From Eutrophocola sp049446715 (lineage in GTDB: Bacteria; Pseudomonadota; Gammaproteobacteria; Pseudomonadales; Pseudohongiellaceae), in contig JBMTQX010000040.1 of the NCBI GenBank assembly GCA_049446715.1, positions 1 to 27,798 of the forward strand: a stretch of DNA of 27,798 nucleotides, read 5' to 3'. Positions 16,821 to 23,933 of the stretch are shown here, piece after piece. The position numbers were made by a program, and so were the translations under genes. Positions within the stretch are counted from its first letter, which is position 1, and every line of letters begins with the position of its first letter. The notes beneath the pieces were generated by a model that saw only the letters and a program-made list of their open reading frames with translations, was not told the DNA's origin and searched no databases.

Positions 16821-17356
16821 CCCGTTTTGCCTGCCTGGTGCTTGCCTGCCTGCTGGCACCGGCACTGTCGGCCGCTGAAACGCTGCCCTGGTCGAATATG
16901 GCCACCGTGGGCCAGGCCAGGCTCAAGGTGCTGTTCTGGACCATCTATGAAGCCACCCTCTATGTTGGCGACCAGAATGGCAATGTCAACAACCGCCCTG
17001 TAGCCCCCCTATTTACCTGGCCCGATTCGGCGCCGTTTGCGCTTGAACTGGAGTACCAGCGGGATTTTCAGGCGACTGCCCTGGTCGAGGAAACCCGACG
17101 GCAGTGGCAGGCCATGGGTGTTGCGGCGCCTGCTGAGTGGCTCGAGCAGTTGCAGGCGATCCTGCCGGGTGTGAAAAAAGGCGACAGTATCACGCTGCAT
17201 GTGGATGCTGCCGGCATAAGTACTTTCTACGTCAATAGCAGGGCGGCTGGTACAATCAATGATCCTGAATTCAGCCGCCAGTTCTCAGCTATCTGGTTGT
17301 CGGCCCAGACCACCCATCCTGCCATGCGTAGGCAGCTCATCGGAGAAGACAAATGA
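16817..17356 (+). CDS. Chalcone isomerase-like periplasmic protein
   Basis: A 179-residue protein with a cleavable signal peptide (MTRFACLVLACLLAPALSA then AET) and a chalcone isomerase-like fold domain: KVLFWTIYEATLYVGD, then LELEYQRDFQATALVEETRRQW, and KKGDSITLHVDAAG with a C-terminal FSAIWLSAQT. Bacterial members lack proven isomerase activity and are thought to bind fatty acids or lipids, like plant FAP proteins. It sits between DUF2878 and DUF3833 with ATGA overlaps on both sides, so the three are one translationally coupled unit acting at the inner membrane and periplasm. Confidence 0.87.
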   Translation: MTRFACLVLACLLAPALSAAETLPWSNMATVGQARLKVLFWTIYEATLYVGDQNGNVNNRPVAPLFTWPDSAPFALELEYQRDFQATALVEETRRQWQAMGVAAPAEWLEQLQAILPGVKKGDSITLHVDAAGISTFYVNSRAAGTINDPEFSRQFSAIWLSAQTTHPAMRRQLIGEDK

Positions 17357-17874
17357 GAATTTCCTTGCTTGCCCTGCTGCTGTTACTGCTCGCCGGTTGC
17401 AGTCGCATCGCCATTGATGAATATGCGGGTTCCACGCCGGCGTTGGACCTGAAAACCTTTTTTGACGGCGACCTGGTGGCCTACGGCATCCTGCAGGATC
17501 GCAGTGGCCGGGTAACCCGAAAATTCAGTGCCACGATCTCGGCGTCATGGAACGGTGATGAAGGCGTGCTGGATGAGCACTTCTATTACGATGACGGCGA
17601 GGAAGACACCCGTACCTGGCGTCTTACCCATCTGGGCAACAATCGCTACACCGGCACGGCCGGTGATGTCGTTGGTACCGCCAGTGGCACCATTGCCGGG
17701 TCAGCGTTCAACTGGCAGTACACCCTCGATGTGCCCTGGAAAGATGGCACCATCGCCCTGGACCTGGACGACTGGCTCTACCTGGTCGAGGAAAACCACC
17801 TCATCAATCGCACTGAGTTGCGCAAGTTCGGCTTTCGTGTGGCCGAGCTGACTCTGGTCATCGAAAAACGCTGA
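17353..17874 (+). CDS. DUF3833 lipoprotein
   Basis: A 173-residue lipoprotein of DUF3833. The signal peptide ends with the lipobox LLAGC, with Cys16 lipidated. The mature part carries the family stretches LDLKTFFDGDLVAYGILQDRSG, RTWRLTHLG and LDDWLYLVEENHLINRTELRKFGF. The fold is probably a lipocalin-like barrel, suiting a lipid carrier role, but this is inference. It ends the ECF-controlled operon. Confidence 0.9.
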   Translation: MRISLLALLLLLLAGCSRIAIDEYAGSTPALDLKTFFDGDLVAYGILQDRSGRVTRKFSATISASWNGDEGVLDEHFYYDDGEEDTRTWRLTHLGNNRYTGTAGDVVGTASGTIAGSAFNWQYTLDVPWKDGTIALDLDDWLYLVEENHLINRTELRKFGFRVAELTLVIEKR

Positions 17875-17882
17875 TGTTCGCT

Positions 17883-19512
17883 TCAGTCCGGCACTGACCC
17901 GGCTTCTGCCAGCAAACGCTGCGCCTGGCGCAGCGCCTCTACCCGCGTGCTGACTTCGCCGCCGGGTTTCAGCAGCTCGAGAATGCCGAAGCCGGACAAC
18001 ACATCCCTGACGTTTCCACGCGAACCGTCCAATAGCACCGTCTGCCCCTGGTTCTGGATATCCATGATGATTCTTTCAGCATGATGGAGGCACTGCTGTC
18101 GATGAACGTGACATCGGCCAGATTGATGACCAGGATATCCCTGTTGCCACTGCCCTGCAGAACCCTGGCAAAGTCCCAGGCTGAGCCAAAGCGCATCGGG
18201 CCGATGACATGAACAGGGTAATCCGTCCGGCGGCGTAGGCGAGTCTGTCCGCTTTCAGCGGCGTAAGGTCCTGCATCTGTTCCAGGGTCTGCGTGATCAG
18301 CATGTTGTTCTGCTGGATGGTAGCCATGCGTTTCACGAACAGCAGTGATGCCATGACCATGCCTTACGCTACCGCGGTGATCAGATCGATGGTCATCGTC
18401 ATTACCAGGGTGGTCAGCATCATCAGCACGCCGGCTTTCGGCGCCCACTGCATGCGCTTCAGGTAACGCCAGTCAATGATATCGATACCGACCTTGGTGA
18501 GGATACCTCCCAGTACAGCATGCGGTGTGTGAACAACCGCTTAGCCGAATCCCATTACCACCAACAGCAGTGCGATTGCATGGGTCATGCCTGACAGCGG
18601 TGACGTGCCGCCCGAGCGAATGTTGATCACCGTACGCATGGTGGCCCCGGCACCGGGAATGGCGGCAAGCAGCCCTGCACAGAAGTTGCCAATGCCCTGG
18701 CCGCGCAGCTAGCGGTTGGAATCGTGTTGCGTGCGGGTCAGGCTGTCCGCCATCAGGGACGTGAGCAGGGAGTCAATGGCGCCGAGGAAGGCCAGCACCA
18801 GGGCGTAGCGAATCACCAGGGGACATTCTGCGAGAGTGAACTGCGGCCAATGCCATGTGGGCAGGCCGCGAGGAATCTCTCCGATTACCGGTGCTTCGGG
18901 AAACCAGGTCATCGCAACCAGTGTGCCACCCACTAGGGCAACCAGCGATGGCGGCAGGTAGGTGGCCAGGGCCTTACCTGACAGGAAAAAGATGATGGTC
19001 AGTGCCATCAGGCCCGGGACGAGCGCCTGCAGATAGGTGTTGGCGAGGATGTCAGGCAAGGCGGCGATAGTATGCAGCATACCCCCTTCCGATGTGACAT
19101 TACCGGTCAGCGCCGGTACCTGCAGGATGATAATAATGCAGCCGATACCGCTCATGAAGCCTAACACGACCGGGTAGGGCACCAGGTTGATGCAGTCCTC
19201 GAAGCGGCACAAACCGAACAGGATCTGGAGCAGGCCGCCGCACATGACGATGGCAAAGACCAGGCCAGGTTGGTCGGCAAAGCGCATGAACAGGATGGCC
19301 ATGATGACGATCATGGGACCGGTGGGGTCGCAGATCTGGGTAGGTGTGCCACCGAGAGCGGCGGCCTGAAAGCCAACGATCACCGCCCCTTAGAGACCGG
19401 CGACTGGACGTGCGCCGCAGGCCACAGCAAAGGCGAGTGCCAGGGGTTACGCGACTACCGCTGCGGTCAGACCGCCGTACAAATCGCCGCGTATGGTTTT
19501 GCCCTGCTTCAA
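17883..19512 (-). pseudogene. SulP-family anion transporter, degraded
   Basis: A complete but ruined SulP (sulfate/bicarbonate permease) gene. In one frame, family stretches run in order: GDLYGGLTAAVVA, PLALAFAVACG, AVIVGFQAAALGGTPTQICDPTGPM, LVPYPVVLGFMSGIG, FLGAIDSLLTSLMADSLT, and IPGAGATMRTVINIRSGGTSPLSGMTHA. This frame is cut by stops at 19447-19449, 19390-19392, 18709-18711, 18541-18543 and 18364-18366. Two frameshifts follow, near 18215 and 18070; the STAS domain continues in the new frames as VINLADVTFIDSSASIML and then VLSGFGILELL. So many lesions, with the protein still recognisable end to end, mean genuine recent decay and not one sequencing error. Confidence 0.93.
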
Positions 19513-19590
19513 GGCGCCTCGTTACCCTGCCGGGCATGGCACGGGTTTCCGAAAGGAGCCATTATAAATCTGACAGGGTGTTTGGTTATA

Positions 19591-19992
19591 TCAGTCGTCG
19601 GCAGGAATTACCGCAAAGCCATTGCGCGGATTGATGGTCTTGCCGCCCACCATGGCATCAATCCAGGCACCGGCGCTGCGGCCATCCTTCATCGGGTTGC
19701 CGCGAATGGTAATCGGGGTGCCCGGCGGCAGGTCACCCTTGCGGATGCCGGCACGCATCAAGGTGCTTGGGCCTTCGGCTTCAAAACCCCAGGTGGTTAC
19801 CGAGCCGTCAGGATTGGTGACATCCACCAGCAGCCAGGAATGCGGATTGGTGTACTGGAATTCCTTCACGGCGCCTTCGAGTTCGACAATGCTTTGGTAG
19901 TCAAACATGGCACCCGAGTGATGAGCCAGGGCAGCGGGCAAACTGGCGATGGCGATCGTGGCAGGCAGCAGGAGAGTGATCAGTTTTTTCAT
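19591..19992 (-). CDS. DUF6152 family secreted protein
   Basis: A 133-residue protein with a signal peptide (MKKLITLLLPATIAIASLPAALA) directly before HHSGAMFD. The HHS-x-AMFD start of the mature protein, VKEFQYTNPHSWLLVDV and FEAEGPSTLMRAGIRKGDLPPGTPITI are the DUF6152 pattern. The His pair and Asp may bind metal; function is unknown. It lies 26 bases downstream of the next gene on the same strand and has AGGGA as binding site, so the two form one operon. Confidence 0.87.
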   Translation of the reverse strand: MKKLITLLLPATIAIASLPAALAHHSGAMFDYQSIVELEGAVKEFQYTNPHSWLLVDVTNPDGSVTTWGFEAEGPSTLMRAGIRKGDLPPGTPITIRGNPMKDGRSAGAWIDAMVGGKTINPRNGFAVIPADD

Positions 19993-20018
19993 AACGGTGT
20001 CCCTGTATGGTCAGGCGC

Positions 20019-21005
20019 TTACTGGATTTCGCTGTCGGAACTGACAGCGGCGTCGTTGTCGATGAAGTCAAAGTCCATGAACTGGCTGGTGCCGTCGGAT
20101 TTTTCCAGAATGTCGTTGTTCTGGTTTTCCCGGCAGTCCCAGTAACGGATACGCAGGTAGTTATCGTCGTTATCCAGTTCCGTCCAGCTCTGGCGTGAAT
20201 ACCAGGGCTCGGCCAGGTTCATCGGATCGAAAACCCAATAGTCGGCTGCCAGGGTAATGCCGTCGACCTTTTTCCAGCGTTCCACCACTTCCACCTGGTC
20301 CGAGTAATTCGGCTGTGTGCCGCGCTGGTACTGGCCCGGCAGCAGGTAAGTGGTGTGGGTATAGAGCATGCTGTCATGCCAGAAGCCGATCGTGTCGCCG
20401 TTGGCGGACGCGTAGGCATCTTCCGGCAGGGTGTGCTCACTGCCATCGGTATAGACGCGGCGGATGTCATTGACCATTTCGTTGATGAGCCAGGTCTGGT
20501 CGGGTGTCACAATGAACTCGTGCAGGAAGGGTTCGGTGGCCCAGCGCGGAAAACCGGGCGGCCGGCAGTCGGAAATCGGGTCATACTCGCCGCCGGTTTC
20601 ATTAATGCGGTCGATCTTGGCTTGGCGGGCTGCGGCGCCGGCAGGGGTCAGCTGGGCGGTGGTTTCACTGGCGCGGATGTCCGGATCAAAGGACAATCCG
20701 CCGCCACTGCGGGTATAAATGCCGGTCCAGTCATAGGCGGGCGCACCCAGCATGCTCCAGGTGAGGGTGTCACCACCATCGGCTTGGTCCTTAAGGTACT
20801 CATACATGGCCCAGGCCGAATCAAAGGCCTCGCCGAAGTCCTGCAGGCGGGCCTTGCCCTGCGCCCAGTTGTCGTCCTTGTCGACCCAGTTCAATGCCAG
20901 CGCGGCATCCTGGGCCAGAGCTGCTGACGCGCCGCCAAGCGTGGCCAGACATAGCAGGGTGTAACGAAAGCGGGGCAAAATGAATTGCCGCGTGAGTGTG
21001 AACAT
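20019..21005 (-). CDS. Secreted protein, uncharacterised, partner of DUF6152
   Basis: A 328-residue exported protein with a signal peptide ending near ASAALA-QDA. The centre holds DCRPPGFPRWATEPFLHEFIVTPDQTWLINE, IRRVYTDG and GDTIGFWHDSMLYTHTTYL. This pattern recurs in uncharacterised marine gammaproteobacterial proteins encoded next to DUF6152; I know no activity for them. It is the first gene of the two-gene operon; a strong GGGGGGA binding site lies about eight bases before the ATG. Confidence 0.75.
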   Translation of the reverse strand: MFTLTRQFILPRFRYTLLCLATLGGASAALAQDAALALNWVDKDDNWAQGKARLQDFGEAFDSAWAMYEYLKDQADGGDTLTWSMLGAPAYDWTGIYTRSGGGLSFDPDIRASETTAQLTPAGAAARQAKIDRINETGGEYDPISDCRPPGFPRWATEPFLHEFIVTPDQTWLINEMVNDIRRVYTDGSEHTLPEDAYASANGDTIGFWHDSMLYTHTTYLLPGQYQRGTQPNYSDQVEVVERWKKVDGITLAADYWVFDPMNLAEPWYSRQSWTELDNDDNYLRIRYWDCRENQNNDILEKSDGTSQFMDFDFIDNDAAVSSDSEIQ

Positions 21006-21237
21006 GCAGGTATCCCCCCTGAATTAGCTGTCGCGAGAATAACGATTTCTCAACGGCGTTGTCCAGCCGCATTGGGGTTTGGCCGGACGCTCAGGGTTGA
21101 CTTGTTTAGGCTCGTTTGCCATTCATACCGCACATGCCGCATGTCGTCATTGCGCAAATCCGGAATGCGTTATGACCCGCACTGTCTGCAGGTTGCAAAC
21201 GAAAAAGCATGGATTTATGTCGCCACGCTGTGGCCAT

Positions 21238-21265
21238 AAGAAGGCAGCCTCGGGGCTGCCTTCTT
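21238..21265 (-). terminator. 12-bp hairpin after truncated haemoglobin
   Basis: AAGAAGGCAGCC (21238-21249) pairs with GGCTGCCTTCTT (21254-21265) around a four-base loop. It lies 18 bases past the haemoglobin stop on the minus strand. No long T-tail follows on either strand, so it may act as a weak terminator or a 3' stabilising hairpin. Confidence 0.6.
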
Positions 21266-21282
21266 GCTTTCCCCAAGCAACG

Positions 21283-21651
21283 TTACAGATTCAGCGCATC
21301 ATCGTCTGTGCTGCCGGCGATGGCCATGAACATGACCATGACCTGGTCAATCAGTTCCTGCGGCACATTAAGCTCTTCCAGCGTGCTCTGCAGGTGGCCG
21401 GCGACAGCCGTAAAATGCGCTTCCTGCAGGTTCAGGTGTTTGTGGGCTTCCCGCTTGTCCCTGCCGGTGTAGTGGTTCGGGCCGCCAAAGGCCATGGTGA
21501 GAAAAGCTTTCTGTTTGCCGATCTGTCGATCCATGTCGACATCATCAAAGAAGTCACTGATGTCGGGGTCGGTCAGATCGCGGCGATAGAAAATATCGAC
21601 AGCGGCGTTGACGGCGTCAGCACGACCCATCTGTTCGTAAAGGCTGCTCAT
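21283..21651 (-). CDS. Group 1 truncated haemoglobin
   Basis: A 122-residue truncated globin: SSLYEQMGRADAVNAAVDIFYRRDLTDPDISDFFDDVDMDRQIGKQKAFLTMAFGGPNHYTGRDKREAHKHLNLQEAHF is the group 1 pattern, with the distal B10/E7 pocket residues in the first half and the proximal haem His in REAHKHL or the LQEAHF region. These proteins bind O2 and turn over nitric oxide. I took ATG 21651 because the family begins at SSLYEQ; a TTG at 21669 is possible. The gene follows nsrR with an NsrR-like palindrome between, so nitric oxide induction is expected. Confidence 0.92.
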   Translation of the reverse strand: MSSLYEQMGRADAVNAAVDIFYRRDLTDPDISDFFDDVDMDRQIGKQKAFLTMAFGGPNHYTGRDKREAHKHLNLQEAHFTAVAGHLQSTLEELNVPQELIDQVMVMFMAIAGSTDDDALNL

Positions 21652-21683
21652 GAGAATCTTTTGTGACAAGCGCTGGCAGTTTA

Positions 21684-21706
21684 AAGATGTGTAAAATACG
21701 CATTGT
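21684..21706 (-). promoter_or_regulatory. Putative NsrR operator
   Basis: ATGTGTA (21687-21693), AAA, TACGCAT (21697-21703) is an inverted repeat with one mismatch, sitting inside a 23-base window beginning AAGATG. It resembles the NsrR consensus of two ATGYATTT-like half-sites around a short centre. It lies between nsrR and the haemoglobin gene, where repression by NsrR would be expected. It is inferred from pattern and place. Confidence 0.55.
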
Positions 21707-21741
21707 TAAACCGGCAAAAATCAGACGTCGTCCACATCACG

Positions 21742-22164
21742 CTACTGTTGGCAGAAAGCGATCAGGCGGGGATTTCTGATGAGATCGCTCAGGTGGTATT
21801 TGGCAAGGACACCCATGAAGCTTTCACGGGCATCAAACAGGGCTTTTTTCAGCAGGCACATGCCATCGATGGCGCAGGCGTTGGTCTCGGCATCAAAGCA
21901 CTCAACAATGGTACCGTTTTCGAGTTGCTCCACGACTTTGCGGATATTGATCAGGTCCGGCGGCATGGCCAGGGTGATGCCGCCATAGCGGCCCTGGGTG
22001 GTACTGAGGTAGCCAAGCTGGGCCAGGGCATGCACAACCTTGCGCAGATGCTCCTTGGAAATGCCATAGGCCACGGAAACCTGGCTGATGGTGACGCTTC
22101 TTTCGGCGGCGCCGACATAAAGCAGCACACGAAGGGCGTAATCGGTGTGGCTGGTCAATCGCAT
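21742..22164 (-). CDS. nsrR: NsrR, Rrf2-family nitric oxide sensing repressor
   Basis: A 140-residue Rrf2 regulator. The winged helix-turn-helix covers RLTSHTDYALRVLLYV, TISQVSVAYGISKEHLRKVVHALAQLGYLST and RYGGITLA. Cys89, Cys97 and Cys103 (VECF, NACAIDGMC) are the three iron-sulfur ligands of NsrR, and Asp8 in HTDYALR matches the fourth ligand known in Streptomyces NsrR. The cluster loses DNA binding on reaction with nitric oxide. It is followed, 90 bases on, by a truncated haemoglobin. AGGA six bases before the ATG supports the start. Confidence 0.93.
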   Translation of the reverse strand: MRLTSHTDYALRVLLYVGAAERSVTISQVSVAYGISKEHLRKVVHALAQLGYLSTTQGRYGGITLAMPPDLINIRKVVEQLENGTIVECFDAETNACAIDGMCLLKKALFDARESFMGVLAKYHLSDLIRNPRLIAFCQQ

Positions 22165-22598
22165 GACAGGTCCTGGTGATCAGAGCGCACGGTGTGTCGT
22201 GATTATGCATGATGGGGCGGGGCAGGAGAATGGCGGTCATTACCAGCGTGGGGGCAGCCAAAAAGTTATTCCGGTCACAGATTGGGCAACTCCCCCCTGC
22301 TTTCTGGTTGGAAAGGGTTATAAAGCACTCACGAAGACCGGATATCCCCCGGACAATTAAGAGCTTAGAAAAAGCCAGAAGCCTGTTCCCCGGTGCCGAG
22401 CCACTATGGCATCCGACCCTTTTCCATTCCGTCCGATCGCTGCTCCCAGATTAATATCAGCAATCTCGATTCCATCCATGGAGTCTTGAATAACCTATTG
22501 AATATTCAGGCAGTTTTCTACGTAAGGGAAGTAGCCCAATAGTGACAGAACTTCCCGTTTCATGCCTATAATAGCCCTTCTGTCTTAATCACCATCAA
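22165..22598. other. Intergenic stretch, 434 bases
   Basis: No coding frame I can support. It holds an ATGCAT palindrome at about 22205-22212, a possible NsrR half-site upstream of nsrR, and near its right end the sigma-70-like promoter described separately. The middle (22260-22480) shows nothing recognisable. Confidence 0.5.
22542..22572 (+). promoter_or_regulatory. Sigma-70-like promoter of pil locus
   Basis: TATAAT at 22567-22572 with GTGACA at 22542-22547, a 19-base spacer, slightly long. A TG two bases upstream of the -10 gives an extended -10 character. It precedes the reading frames starting at 22599 and probably serves the pilG region. Confidence 0.45.
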
Positions 22599-23040
22599 AT
22601 GAACATGGCCCAGACACAAGCCAATCCCAACCAGGCCGGTGACGCCGCCGCGGCTGGTGTCACCGTGCTGCTTCTGGACTCACCTGAAAACGAGGGAGTG
22701 GACTTCCTGCCGGCTCTGAAAAGCATGGGTTTGCAGTTCACTTTGGAGCGCGTCAACGACAGGATTCCCGGTTTGCCGCCCCCAAGAAACGCAACTTGGA
22801 CATTCCCATACCAAGATCATCCTGGTGCGCCTGAAATCCGACTTTGCACGCAAGGCCGTGGCCAGTGAAGACCTCATGAAGAAACTGGGGCACGCGGTCG
22901 ACAAACTGCCCGGTCATCGCATCCGTGTGTTTACCGGTGATATTGACAGCAGCGACCTGCTCAGTGCCTGCTGCAAGATGAAGATGGACCTGGTCAAGGG
23001 CGAATACATTCAGAACACGCCATTGGAACTCACGGCGTAA
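22599..23040 (+). pseudogene. Remnant of REC/EAL-type signalling protein
   Basis: Two pieces in different frames. The first, from ATG 22599, reads VTVLLLDSPENEGVDFLPALKSMGLQFTLERV, like the first strand and helix of a receiver domain. About 60 codons later the frame shifts, and from about 22810 to TAA 23040 it reads LKSDFARKAVASEDLMKKLGHAV, then VFTGDIDSSDLLSACCKMKMDLVKGEYIQ, matching the last third of an EAL (cyclic-di-GMP phosphodiesterase) domain, where DLVKGEYIQ corresponds to the family DYVQGYYIQ. The middle is missing, so an internal deletion plus frameshift is likely. Family assignment rests on short stretches and is tentative. Confidence 0.45.
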
Positions 23041-23127
23041 GCGCAGTCGCAAGATCTGACGCTTTAACAGGACAAGCAACGCTATTTACGACACTCAATC
23101 ACAGCGACCCGGGACGGGAGAGAGAAT

Positions 23128-23535
23128 ATGTCAGAAGATCTGAGCGGTATCAAAGTCATGGTGATTGATGACAGCAAGACCATTCGAAAAACCGCGGAAA
23201 CACTGCTCAACGAGACCGGTTGCGACGTTGTTACGGCCGAGGACGGTTTTCATGCCTTGTCAAAAATTGTGCGCGAAAAGCCGGATATTATTTTTATTAA
23301 TGTCATGATGCCCAGACTCGATGGCTATCAGATCTGCATCATGATTCGCAGCAACGAAAAGTTCGAAAACACGCCCATCATCATGCTGTCCAGCAAATTC
23401 AGCTTCTGTGACAAGGCTAAGGGCGACGTCGTTGGGGCCAACGCCTACCTGAGCAAGCCGTTTACTAAGGATGAGCTGATTGCTGCCATCCATGAATATG
23501 CCCGCAGTGGCAGTACAGAAGCCGCATCTGCCTGA
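23128..23535 (+). CDS. pilG: PilG-like response regulator with Asn at the phospho-site
   Basis: A 135-residue single receiver domain closely matching PilG, the output regulator of the type IV pilus Chp system: KVMVIDDSKTIRKTAETLL (acidic Asp14-Asp15), MMPRLDGYQ and AYLSKPF with the conserved Lys. The residue that should be the phosphorylated Asp, in the PilG stretch IIFVDIMMPRLDGYQ, is Asn58 here (codon AAT, 23299-23301). A single G-to-A change explains it. Without Asp the protein should not be phosphorylated normally. GAGAGA upstream is a good binding site. The neighbouring pilH is broken. Confidence 0.9.
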   Translation: MSEDLSGIKVMVIDDSKTIRKTAETLLNETGCDVVTAEDGFHALSKIVREKPDIIFINVMMPRLDGYQICIMIRSNEKFENTPIIMLSSKFSFCDKAKGDVVGANAYLSKPFTKDELIAAIHEYARSGSTEAASA

Positions 23536-23539
23536 GCCG

Positions 23540-23848
23540 ATGATGCCGCTGCGCATCCTGATAGTGGACGACTCGGTCGCTGATGTAGAGGCAACGGCCG
23601 CCCTTCTCCGCGACGAGGGCCATACCGTGCTGTCGACCTACGGCAGCAACGAGTGCCCGTAGATTGCGTTAAACGAACACCCCGATATCATTCTCATGGA
23701 ACTGGTTATCCCGGATGTGTCCGGCTTCCAGGGGACCAGAGAAACCGGTCGTCATGAGGCAACAGCCCACATTCCTGTGATCGTGGTCAGTCGCAAGGAC
23801 AAGGAAATGGACTGGGTATGGGCCATGAAGCAGGAGGCCAGTGCCTGA
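23540..23848 (+). pseudogene. pilH: PilH-like response regulator, broken
   Basis: Starts MMPLRILIVDDSVADVEATAALLRDEGH, then an in-frame TAG (23660-23662), then continues in frame as HPDIILMELVIPDVSGFQ, HIPVIVVSRKDKEMDWVWAMKQEASA and stops at TGA 23846-23848, just where PilH continues with YLTKP. The phospho-acceptor Asp is Glu54 (GAA, 23699-23701). After the stop, another frame reads PAMLHDLR, like the lost C-terminus, so a small deletion is likely. It begins five bases after the pilG stop, the normal pilG-pilH arrangement. Confidence 0.88.
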
Positions 23849-23933
23849 CCCGGCCATGTTGCACGATTTGCGATGAGCAGATGCAGACAGCAGATCGGCC
23901 GATGAAAACAGCAGTAACCTTCGGAAGGTATTC

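Noticed and set aside
19270..20145. 291-residue plus-strand frame across the SulP remnant and DUF6152
   Set aside because: Spans two unrelated minus-strand genes; composition is that of an antisense frame.
22499..22526. TGAATA-N16-CGTAAG, resembling the ECF promoter, before the pil locus
   Set aside because: Spacing fits, but the -35 box lacks the TC of TGATC/TAATC and a better sigma-70-like promoter lies just downstream.
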